Assembly: GCA_002943765.1 (NCBI GenBank)
Contig: PQWQ01000004.1
Location: 3,472,001-3,536,000 of the forward strand
Direction: 5' to 3'
DNA from: Psoroptes ovis
Lineage: Eukaryota; Arthropoda; Arachnida; Sarcoptiformes; Psoroptidae
DNA length: 64,000 bases
The stretch's first letter is position 1, and each line of letters starts with the position of its first letter. Below, one piece after another: positions 12,601 to 22,157 of this stretch. A program made the position numbers and the translations under genes. Under the pieces are notes generated by a model. That model did not search any database, was not told the origin of the DNA, and saw nothing but the letters and a program-made list of their open reading frames with translations.

Positions 12601-13917
12601 TATGATGACTTTATGGAAGAAAACCGGCGAAGAAAAAGATTTGTTGGAAGTATTTTAAAAGGTACGAAATTCTTATTCGAAAATTACGATAAGGTATTAC
12701 ATATTGGACAAACGATAGTTGGATTTGTAACTAATTGGTTTGAACGAAAGAAAATAAAGTCATTGAAAGAAACACAAAGAAAACAGCAAGAACAAATCAA
12801 GGTTTTAATGAACTCTCAAAAAGAAATATTGAAAGAAATGGTGGACAAGTTGGATAAGATGGGCGAAATACAAATGAACAACAGAAAAACCATGGAAGAT
12901 TTAATAGATGGTCTACATTATGACCTTATGGTGGGATCACAAATGGTGACTATCAGCCAAAATCTGAAAAAATTCTTTAATGAATTGGCTCGTGGTATAA
13001 TCCCAATAGAATTTGAATTATTGTTTCCCGGAATCGTTACCTCCGAAGATAAATATGAACAATGGGAATTCGTTGGATGTGATTTGTCATCACATTCCGA
13101 TTTAATTTTGGAATTTATACAACCTCAACCGTATGACGAATTAATTGTATATGAAAGCCATCCCTTTACTTTATATAAACAACAAGAAGATAAATTTTGT
13201 ATGTACGAATACAGTGGCCCACGATACATGCTGTATAATCTAGAAAAAGATTGCGTAAAAAGACTCCATTTACATCCTCATCATAAGAAACGTTCAGAAA
13301 GTTTTATTATAAATAAACCAACAAGCTGTCAAGAGGATGATGAAATCGAAAAATTATGGGTAAAGAAATTTTGTGAAACAAAATCAAAATTCAATCAAGA
13401 ACTACAAATTCATTATAACAATAAGTTTATTTTTGTATATTGTTACAAACAATTGATAACGATCGAAAACATAACAAGTGAATGCGAAAACAAAATTTAT
13501 AAAATCCCACAGAAGAAGGAGTTTATCGCTGGAAGTTTCCATCACAGACCATCAGTACGCAAAACGCTGGGAAATCATTCATTCCATTTGTATGAAAACG
13601 AATTGATTGGGAAAAACTTATACAGTGGAATTTATAATTATTCGATCCAAACGAAAAACATAGATCAATTACTAGCGGAAATGAATAATCTTGATGAACC
13701 TGAAGAAGATCGTTTTAATAAATGGTTGATGCTTATTCCAACAGGAGTCTGTTTATTGATTATTATCGCTGGTGTACTCATTGTAATATTGAGAAGGATA
13801 AAATTGACAAAGAAGAAGAGAAAAATATTAGAACGATCGCAAGAATTCATCGAGTTGGAAAATCAAGCTAGATCACAAGGATCAAATAGCCCAGAAGTAG
13901 ATGATACCGCTGTGTAA
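9646..13917 (+). CDS. Retroelement Pol (protease end, RT, RNase H, integrase) fused to envelope-like protein
   Basis: Open from 9646 with no ATG at its start, overlapping the Gag frame by 31 nt; residues are numbered from the GTG at 9652. It begins with the retropepsin C-terminal motif. RT has YIDD at 240-243; RNase H begins at YTD 387-389. Integrase has an HHCC zinc finger (H577 region to C615 region) and catalytic D644, D702, E738 with 35 residues between the last two. From about 899 the same frame continues into an envelope-like region: hydrophobic leader, furin-type RRRKR at 992-996 followed by a fusion-peptide-like stretch, coiled-coil-like helices, and a C-terminal membrane segment at about 1358-1380 with a basic tail. 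Envelope is usually a separate ORF made from spliced RNA, so the fusion is odd. An acceptor-like site near 12320 could allow a spliced message. Confidence 0.92.
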   Translation, partial: FYVVPHEKDIIALGRDAMRSFGISIIPEDENKWKVKINIGQGKEKDVEDHDIGKLLKKYKDVFAKNKEDIGCIKNEMAQIHLSNEIPITCRPYPCTAMDQEIIDKEIDRLLKMDVIEPSNSPFCFPIVLVDKKDEGKKTRLCVDYRKLNDVTIVEHYPMPKISDIDERLINSTYFTTLDISQGYYHVMIDPDDRGKTGFVTKYDQYQWKRLPFGLKNAPMIFQRIIWSLIKRNNLHMYCHNYIDDIIIFSRTKKEHLTHLDNVMNVLLKENIKLKLSKCIFGMKSIIFLGHKISEHGIAPCKSNIEAIIKAEPPKNLKDLRGFLGKINYYHKFIPNRAETTYYLTELLKKNQKWEWTENQQKEFENLKNLLIKEPILKLFNPELEIKIYTDASLKGIGAVLKQIHPNEQEYPVAYFSKKLLPYQQRYSASELECLAILEAVEYWHYWLVGQNFTIVTDHKPLESLKKIKKPKTRLFNWALRLSSYQFTIVYRKGADNQEADYLSRHPIHDLEEMAKAPMIMFTNLWEDTDKIIAIQKNYNPKQLNKCYEKNGIIYRKKKNFEQIFIPKAEAENELRRIHHEFGHIGSVHLYEHYSRRYYTPDIMKIIKKVVQNCEVCNITKKNSYRFGFMGQIRPAKLPFEIVHIDTIGGFQSFGSNKRFLHLAIDAFTRFIWIICSRTQTAKDMINLVKKIQSVTNPKLIIADQYPAIKGTEFKTYLNKNNISIMFIPRDHPSSNGIVERVNQTICDRIRHKIYETSRGKRTLSWATHAAKAAEEYNKTIHSVTKYSPLFLLTGYDAEKILGPEEVVEARKIAFQNSNLMHEKNKKKYDETRKELPLEIIDEVYVSKGNALNRKKLDARFEGPFPVVDKEGNTMLKIQKKGKLEKVHISQVKPKFHPFNMVLLTSLMLIHLANGKYEPSVADPIVWEKTDHTITKELVNAYYYIRLVNPCSILKRTDRRFECNARYDFWIMETINKNCDKINITYDDFMEENRRRKRFVGSILKGTKFLFENYDKVLHIGQTIVGFVTNWFERKKIKSLKETQRKQQEQIKVLMNSQKEILKEMVDKLDKMGEIQMNNRKTMEDLIDGLHYDLMVGSQMVTISQNLKKFFNELARGIIPIEFELLFPGIVTSEDKYEQWEFVGCDLSSHSDLILEFIQPQPYDELIVYESHPFTLYKQQEDKFCMYEYSGPRYMLYNLEKDCVKRLHLHPHHKKRSESFIINKPTSCQEDDEIEKLWVKKFCETKSKFNQELQIHYNNKFIFVYCYKQLITIENITSECENKIYKIPQKKEFIAGSFHHRPSVRKTLGNHSFHLYENELIGKNLYSGIYNYSIQTKNIDQLLAEMNNLDEPEEDRFNKWLMLIPTGVCLLIIIAGVLIVILRRIKLTKKKRKILERSQEFIELENQARSQGSNSPEVDDTAV

Positions 13918-13977
13918 ACGAAATTAATGTCAATCCAAAAAGTTGCGCGTTTCCACCCCCCCGTATTGTTTTTTTTT

Positions 13978-13987
13978 AGAGGGGAGA
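13978..13987 (+). other. Polypurine tract
   Basis: AGAGGGGAGA, preceded by a run of T and directly abutting the 3' LTR. This is the canonical position and composition for the plus-strand primer of reverse transcription. Confidence 0.85.
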
Positions 13988-14421
13988 TGTAATAGAAATG
14001 GTAGTTATTGATCTAAAGAGATGTTATTTAACATCATTAATTTTTAAATCGTTAGCTTAATGATGATAATGTTTAGCTGATTACCATATTTGGCAAAAAT
14101 TCCAATCTAATCACATTGGCTAAACATGCACATCATTATGATTTAAAGTAGTCAAAACATCCTCGATTTAATTACCTTTCTATCACATTCCTTTCTCATA
14201 ATGTATATATTTTCCGTCATTTTAATCAAAATTGTCAATTTGTCAATTATGATTCAGTCAGTCGCTATTTTCATCAAATGTTGTCATTATCATTTTTTTT
14301 GATCAATAAATAAAGTTTTTACAAAAAAAAAAAACTTGTTGTTGTGTTATAAGTTTTATTTCGTGGAAAAAAAAAAGTAAAATTCAACCAAAATTGCGTT
14401 CCCCATCACGTATATCTTATA
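13988..14421 (+). repeat. 3' long terminal repeat
   Basis: 434 bp, near-identical to 7322-7755, following the polypurine tract and followed by TAAA (14422-14425). It carries AATAAA at 14305-14310, expected to direct 3' end formation of the genomic RNA. Confidence 0.95.
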
Positions 14422-14425
14422 TAAA
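14422..14425. other. Candidate right target-site duplication (TAAA)
   Basis: Matches 7318-7321 immediately outside the left LTR. Set in a TAAA-repeat context, so the exact duplication is ambiguous. Confidence 0.6.
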
Positions 14426-14900
14426 TAAATACATTTTACTCAATTTACTTTTATTTTCTGGTCATTATTTGTGTGTTATGGTAAAAGTTTTTGTTTTTCG
14501 TACATTTCGTTCATTTCTGTCATTTAAATTTTTTTTGATATTTACTGAAACAGTATCCATATCTCAGTCATTATGAAATGAATGTAGTCCTGAAAGCTTG
14601 AATCAATGTTTTACTTGGACGAAAAATTTTTTGGGAAGAAATTTTTTAAAGAAATTTCGAAAAATTCCAGAATTCAAAATAAAGGAAAATTCTTTAAGAA
14701 ATTTTCTGAGAAATTTTTCTAAAATGAAAAATTTAAAAAAAAGAAAGAAAATATTTCACTTATTTTCACCATTAATATTAATGAATTGATATGACAACAT
14801 TGAATTGAATTAAAAACTAAATAATAAAATTATTAAATGTTAAATGATTAAACAAAACAAAACAAAAAGATGGAATGAAAGAGTTAATGAATATTAAATA

Positions 14901-14986
14901 TATCGGGTTGTCCTAAAAGTTCTTGTCGATTTTTTAATGAATTTTTGGCCGATATAACCGGCAAGAACTTATGGGACAACCTAATA
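14901..14986. mobile_element. Hairpin MITE copy 3 (loop class A)
   Basis: An 86-bp palindrome with TA at both ends. The left arm is slightly diverged (GGTTGTCCTAAAAGTTCTTG); the right arm keeps CAAGAACTTATGGGACAACC. The centre matches copies 1 and 8 in the same orientation. Confidence 0.85.
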
Positions 14987-15489
14987 TCACTATTATTATT
15001 ATTATTATTATTATTTTCTCTCTCTTTTTTCTAATTTCAACTTGAAATTCAATTTCAATCTTTTATCTTTTTTTTAAAATTTTTTAAAATTTTTTTTGAC
15101 ATTTAAATTATGTTGAAAACTGTGCAGAAATTCTCCATTCAGTCAGTCAAATTCTTTCATTATCAAATTAAAAGCGACCAAAAAAAAAATTTAAAGTCAA
15201 AGTGAAAAAAAAACAATAAACAAAGATAGATAGACAAACAAACAAACAAACAATAAGAAGAATATTAGATGAATGAAAATAATAAAAGAAAGAATGAAAG
15301 AAATCAAATGAAATCAAATGAAATGATTTCAAAAATATAAAATAAATAAATAAATAAATGTGTATATTAGATATAATTATATTTGATAATTATAATAATA
15401 ATCATTTATATGTTTTTTTTATTATTTTTATTATGATATAATAATAATAATAATAATAATTGTAATGATAGAAAATAAAATACATTCAA

Positions 15490-15639
15490 TCCTTTAGCAT
15501 TCGAGGCATTCACAATGCAAGCAAACGAGCAGCTCGAAAATTTTTCACACTCATACAAAATGGTGCCTTTGAGGCGCCTATCAAATTGATGCATTACATC
15601 TTATATGGTGAGTGATGTTCACCGCTCGAGTTTTAAGGG
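15490..15639. mobile_element. Probable piggyBac-type MITE
   Basis: About 150 bp between TCAA (15486-15489) and TTAA (15640-15643). The left end reads TCCTTTAGCATTCGAGGC; the right end, reverse-complemented, reads CCCTTAAAACTCGAGCGG. Both resemble the CCCTTT(G)CACTCG-type termini of piggyBac-family elements, which duplicate TTAA. The left site has a one-base change from TTAA. The interior has no transposase. An alternative reading as a coding exon is discussed under rejected items. Confidence 0.6.
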
Positions 15640-15760
15640 TTAATCATATCACATATATATATATGCGTGTGTGTGTATGTAAATATGTGTGTGTTTGATT
15701 TGAAATGAATTTATTTTTTTTAATAATAATAACATGATATAATAATAGTCATATTAATAA

Positions 15761-15844
15761 TCATAGGTTGTCCCATAAGTTTTTGCCGATTTTATTTTAG
15801 GAAATCATGAGAAAAACGGGAAGAACTTATGGGACAACCCAATA
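15761..15844. mobile_element. Hairpin MITE copy 4 (loop class C)
   Basis: A palindrome with arms GGTTGTCCCATAAGTTTTTG and its reverse complement; the right end is a clean CCCAATA, the left end is eroded (TCATAGG). The centre, read in reverse, resembles copy 11, forming a third internal class. Confidence 0.8.
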
Positions 15845-17882
15845 ATAAAAGAATAAAAAATCAAAAAATTGAAGAAATGTAAAGAGAAATCATTATTATT
15901 AGAATCATAATTACAATTATTACATTCGGCTGTTTGTTCATTCATTCATTTTTGCTTATTGTTTATCAACAACAAGCAAAAATGATCATTTGTTTAGCAC
16001 ATTTCATTTATTGTTTTTTTTTCTATCATTCGAAATGAACGAAATGAAAATAAGAACATAATAATGTCTAAGCAATATTATTATTATTATGATTATAATG
16101 TGAATTGTATTTTTTTCAAGCTTGAAATTTTCATTTTCATACAAATTTTAATCATTTTCAAACATACATACGAATTCACAAATATTATTTTACACTTGCA
16201 TTTGCACTCATACACACATGTAATTCGGGTAATATATCTGATGATAATACTCATATTATTAATAAATTTGAATGACTTTAAAATGAAATGATGAAAAAAA
16301 AAAAATTCTTATCCAGTCAAGAATTCATTTGCTGAGAAGAAATTTGAGTAAAGTTTTTGAAAATTTAAATTTAAATTTTGAAGATTTGAAAATTTCAAAT
16401 TATTTCTTCGTATTCAAAAAATTCAGGAATTGAAATGAATCAGGGTAGGTTGTGTGCAATCAACGAATATGTTTGCTTTCAATTATTTTTATATTGAAAT
16501 TGAACTTGAAAAGAGCTAAAATTTGTTTAATTTTTTGTCAAATTGTTCAATATAAATTCCTTGATTGTAACCCAGAAGGGAAACGATTATCAACGAATCA
16601 AATTATTTGCTTGCTAAAGAATAAAAAAAAAATACAGAATTTTTATCAAAGAAAAAACATGAATTTGTATTTGTATTTGATTTTGATTTGATTTGGAATT
16701 AATTTGTGATTCGATATTAATTTCTTTCGATTTCAAATTTGATGCTTTCTTCCTTGGTTTTGGCTTTTTTTTTTCAGTGATCGGATTGATTTTGATATTT
16801 GGCTGCTGGTTTGGCCATTTATTTTTGTTGTGTTGTTTGTTTGTATTTGTACAACATGTTTTTCAACTATGATATTGCTTTGCTTTCACATTCAATAATC
16901 ATTCTCTCATTGAAAGGTTTCAGCATATTTTTTTTCTTCTTTCTTTGATTTAATTCATTTTGTTTTCATCATTTCATTTTAAAACATGTGTATACACAGC
17001 GCAAATTGTAATCGCAAATCGCAACAAAAAATAAATAAAAAAAAAGAATGATGTAAGAAGAAGAAGAAATGTCAAAAAATGGAAATAAATACAAATAATA
17101 ATCACATTCAATGAAAATGAAACATGTATTTTTTTTTTTTTATGTTGTTCATATTGATAAGAACCAAAAAGCAAAAAAAAAAAAAAATCAAACATAAATC
17201 AATCTGTGTGTGTTTGTGTTTAATGAAATATCGTTGATTATTTCTTTTTTTTTTCACATTTTACGAATAGAAATAATACAAAATTTCTTATCGAAAAGAA
17301 TAATGAAACAAATTATTATTAAAAAAAAAGAAAAAACAAATCATATGATTAGAGGCTTTGATTTGTTTTTGTTATTTTGTTTATTTTTTTATTTGTTTGT
17401 TTGTTTACACTTGGTGACATGAATTTTGATGTGAATTTAATTCATTTTTTTTTCTTTTCTTTTGATTTCATTTCTGCAATCGAAAAGAAAGATAAATTCA
17501 ATGAACGTGATAGAAATTGAATCAAATCAAATATTCAAAAAAAAAACGAAACGAAAACAATTTGTAATTCGATAAGATCTTTAATTACACATATTGGTTT
17601 TTTTTTGAATAATAATAAAAGCAAAAAATATCATTTCATTGTATTTATTATTTAATATTGTGAACATTAAACGAGATATTGCAATGCAAAGATAAAATAT
17701 GAAAATAAGGGAATAAATATGATTTTTCTTCTTCTAGAATTCATGATTAAATTCCAGAATTTTAATCAAGAATTTAAATTGAATTTCATTAATTCTGTCA
17801 TTCATTCAATACATCGAGAATACATCAAGATTCGATGACATTTTTTCAATTAAATATTTTGAAATATCACCAGCATAAATTT

Positions 17883-17887
<5 letters not shown>

Positions 17888-17918
<31 letters not shown>
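17888..17918. repeat. Poly-T tract
   Basis: About 31 consecutive T residues, among the longest homopolymers in the window. No flanking features suggest a retroposon tail. Confidence 0.9.
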
Positions 17919-17919
<1 letters not shown>

Positions 17920-20900
17920 AAAATATTTCAACCCTTTTATTTTGATCAATTTATAATTGAAATGAATTTGTTGAAATTGAATCGTTCATGATTCGTACAA
18001 TGAGAGAATTTCTTATAGAAAAATTCTAAGGAAAAAAGAATGAAATATTTTTCATTTTTCAATTGAAATCTATATTCTTTGAAAAAATATTTTCTAAAAA
18101 TTTCAAATTTTTTTCTTTCTCTGTAAAATTTGATTCATCAGATTCGGAAATAACTATGACATTACGAACAGTTTGCCAATTTCAAATGATGAACGAGCTT
18201 TTGTTTTTCATAAACTGAATTTCTCTCAGTATAAATCGTTCAATCGATTTAAAAATTACCAAAATAAAAAATTTGATCCATTTTCATTCAAGTATTGAAT
18301 TATTCTTTAGAATTTTTTTCTCTTCAATTCTTTGTCTCATTGAATCAATTTATTAAATTGATTTTCCGAAAAAAAAACAATGAGAATAACACAATTGATT
18401 GCCGAATCGATCATGGAATTTTTGGCTTTTTTCGGCTTGCTTTGCAACACACACACACACACGCTCATTGTTAATGAATTGAAGTTTGAGAGAATCTAAG
18501 AAAACAAAGAAATGATCAATGAAATAATTTTGAAAACTGGCAAATTTATAAACATCTCGGAAAAGAATAGAATTCCTTTCAAAGCTAACAACTGTATTAG
18601 GATAATTTAATCATTTCAAGATTCTCTTCAAAAAAAAAAAAAAAAAAAAAACAGAGAAAATGTCAATGTTTTTCTTCAAATTTTTCGAGGAAATTTATTT
18701 TATTTGTTTCAAGATTAAAACGCCAAAAAAAAAACTATGCTCGGAAATGTTCGTTCAAATTGAAAATTGATCAAATCATAAATAGATAGATGTATAGATA
18801 GATATAATGAACTGGCGAAAACAAATGAACAACAGTAATCATAATCATCAACGACAATCAACAATAAACTTGAACAAAAAACGACAACAAAAAAAAACAT
18901 TTCCGTTTGACTTAATAAATATTTTGTATTAAATTTTCATTTAATACACACACACACACACACACACACGCACTCATACAATTTAGATTTTTATATTTTT
19001 AATTCATTCATTCAATTGTTTGTTATCATTTCATTTGATCAAATATATACGATAGAGAGAGTGGAGAGAGAGAAGAGGAGAAACATTTGATAAACATTCA
19101 ATGATTAAGATAATGATGACGATGTATATATATATATGTGAACCAGGAATTATTTGTAAAAATAAATTGAATGAAATTTCCGTTGCTTTCGTGTCAAATG
19201 TTACATTAGAATTGGCATAAATGTGGAAACAGTAAGACAGTAAAAATAAAATGAAAGAGGGAATACAATAAAATAAGTTACAAATACAAAAATACGATTA
19301 TTATTCATTTCTTAAAATCATATAAATCAAAATATACGAAAAAAAAACATGATTAAATTAATGATAATGATAATAATAATAATAATAATAATAATCATAA
19401 TGATAATGATGATAATAATACAATACAATTACAATCAATGATTATATAATCAAAAGTTTTTCAAATGTCCTCGTGAATCAATTGTTGGACAATTGTTTGG
19501 TCCAAAATATATATTCAGCAGCTGAAATTGTTCATTTTTAATGAGAAATTTTGAATTTTTTTTTGAAATTTAAATTTCTGGTGCAAAATTTTGTCAGAAA
19601 AAAAAATTTCTATGGAAAATATTTCATAGTGAAAAACTAATGGAAAAAATTTGGAAAATTTCAAAAAAAAATTTTGAAAATATTTTCATAGAAAAAAGTC
19701 AAAAATTTTCCATATTTCACATGCACATTTTTTGCGTATTTGTCACAAAATGTCATTTAACTTTTATTTGCGTTGCTTTGAACTGTACTTCAAACTTTGA
19801 TATGATCGAATTATGAAATCTGTCAAAATATTCTCGAAAATATTTTTTTTTTTTTTGCAGAATATTTTTGCCCAGATTTATTCACAAAGCTTGAATTTTC
19901 GAAAATTACAAACAAAACACGCATGCAGACATGCAACATTACAGAGATGCACAGCATAAACATATGCATAATTTGATTATAAATTTAAATATGAATTCAA
20001 TACGAGAAGAGATAAATCTCGATATCAACTCTTGTTTAAACATTTGAGTCGTAGTGTGAAAACAATGCAATGAACTCTGTGTAGAGAGAATAGAGAATAC
20101 GTGTATTAAATGTTTATTGTGTTTTGATTTTATGCATATCATGATTTTTTTTTATTTCATGCATATGAAAGCATGAAATTTCAATTCAATCATAACAAAT
20201 GCCAAAAAAACATTTTCATTATCGACAAAATTTTCAATGATGAAAAAAAAATTCAGAAAATATGAACCAGCTTTTAATTATTTTTCCACTGATGAACAGA
20301 TTTGTTAATCAATTTCATGCAATCAATGCACACAACATTACACCAGCAAGAAAAAGCGAATGATTAAAGAATAATCTGCTGTTTTGTTTTGTTGTTGACA
20401 ATTTTGAAAAATATATTTTTAAAACAAAAACTTGAACTCATCAAAATATCAAATTCATTTAAAGCAAAATTATAAAGTTCAATTAGGGTATACACAAACA
20501 ATCATTGGAATAAACAATTGTCTCTCATCATAATAAATCTCATTCAAATAATTATTATCATTATTAACAGAGTTTTGCTTCACTGCAATGCATTTATTTC
20601 ACATACATTTTGTCAAATTCAAATTCAAAGAAAAAGAAAGAAAAATTCGCTTCATATTCCTCATTCTTAATTCTGAACAGATTTATATTATTTCGATCAT
20701 TACGAATTACGATTTCAGTGAAAACGGACAAAAAGAGGAATAATAATAGGATATACACAAGCCAAACGAAATAAAATTGAAAGGAAATGATGTGATTGGT
20801 GAGGGTTTTGGAAAATTTTGGAAAAATTTCAAAAATAAAAAAAAATATGAGAAAAATAAATAAAATTTTTCATTCATTTAAAACAAACAAAATCATTATA

Positions 20901-22157
20901 TGAGTTTGTGTGTGTGTGTATATGTTCAATCACTAATTCGATTTATCCATTCACTATTTATGTATATATTTTTGTTGTTTCACAAAAATATACAAAAATA
21001 TTTGTACAGAAAATTAGTACAGAATAAATAATAGAAAGAAAAAACAAATTCATGATAATATTCAAGTCATGTCCAGAAAATATTTATTTATTTTCCCATT
21101 GTTTTTGGACTATTGAAATTAATATTTTGCTTGGAATAAATGAAAATTTCACTGATTTTTTTTCTCAGTTTCAGTTTATTTGTGATAAAGGCGAAATGAA
21201 AACTTTTAATAATTTTTTTTTCACGAAGGACTTTCAAAGAAAATTCGAAGAAAAACTGAAATTAAATTATTCAACAATAAATGATAGAAACGATAAACGA
21301 ATGAGAGAAATAAACAGGCTAAAATCAATTGAAAGTTATTCAAAAAAAAAATTTAAAAATTTGAAAAGAAATTGAAACGATTTTGAAAGAATAAGTCATT
21401 CAAAAAAACTTGAATCATTCTGTTGTGATTGTTTTTTCTGGTGGTGATTATTATTATTCTTCGTAAATATTTTTTCTTCTCAATATTTACAAACATTTAA
21501 CGATTTTTGAATTTTAAATTTTTTTTTCGACGAAAAAAAGAAAATAATTCAAAGAATTTAAACAATGAAAAACAAATAAAAATTCACACAAATAAACACA
21601 AGAATTCAATTCAAGAAATTCAGAAATTTCACAGTCTTGGAATCGGGAAATTTTCAAAATTCTTAGAATCGAGAAAATTCAAAGTATTACAAAATTCAAA
21701 GAATTTTTCAAAATTCAAGAACGCCCACTCTCATCATGATGATGATTTCATCGTTTCATTTCAAACACAGAATATATTTAAATAAATAATGGTAATTATA
21801 TTCTCAGATTTTCAAAGATTTTCAAAGATTTCAAAAAAAAAAAAAAAAAAAAAAAACAATAAAACTCATTGATTTGGAATCGATTTATATAAAAAAAAAT
21901 CAGCCAGACTAACATTATCATTTTTCATTCACTTTATTCATTGGTATTCACACACAAAAATAAAAAATGAATAAATAAACTTGAAAATGAATTTAAAATT
22001 TCAGACAAAATCACACTAACAATAGTCTCAAATAATAATTCACTTAAACTCTCTCTTAGAAAAAGTATTTTAAAAATATTGTGTTGTGATCATATATGAA
22101 AAATAGATTTCAAAAAAAATTCAAAGGAGAAAACAAAAAAAAAATTCGGGCACCTAC

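Larger units (their letters stand above)
7322..14421 (+). mobile_element. Complete LTR retroelement: BEL-like Gag, Gypsy-type pol, envelope-like domain
   Basis: A 7,100-bp element bounded by two 434-bp direct repeats beginning TGTAATAG and ending CTTATA, inside a TAAA duplication. Order: 5' LTR, very short leader, Gag-protease ORF, overlapping RT-RNase H-integrase-envelope ORF, polypurine tract AGAGGGGAGA, 3' LTR. The two LTRs appear identical except for one-base differences in two A-runs, so the insertion is very recent. The long ORFs are intact apart from a -1 frame change inside the protease. The pol motifs are Ty3/Gypsy-type and the envelope resembles insect errantiviruses, while the Gag zinc knuckles and capsid region resemble BEL/Pao elements. 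Base use differs from host genes: no homopeptide runs. Confidence 0.95.
14426..22157. other. Non-coding AT-rich stretch downstream of the receptor exon
   Basis: On the minus strand this lies immediately after the receptor's splice donor, so at least its right part is intron. It contains hairpin elements at 14901-14986 and 15761-15844, a piggyBac-type MITE at 15490-15639, and simple repeats including a poly-T run at 17888-17918. I looked on the minus strand for a TM7 exon (motif NPxxY) and did not find one. Short ORFs near 21.0-21.8 kb are Asn/Lys/Phe-rich with no family features. Confidence 0.55.

Noticed and set aside
15498..15609. Open frame with splice-like borders (CTTTAG before, GTGAGT after) that could be an exon
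   Set aside because: Both ends of the surrounding 150 bp form piggyBac-like terminal repeats next to TCAA/TTAA, which explains the unusual composition better; no protein family was recognised.
21052..21785. Two plus-strand ORFs of about 100 codons
   Set aside because: Lys/Asn/Phe-rich AT sequence, no motif, no splice context.
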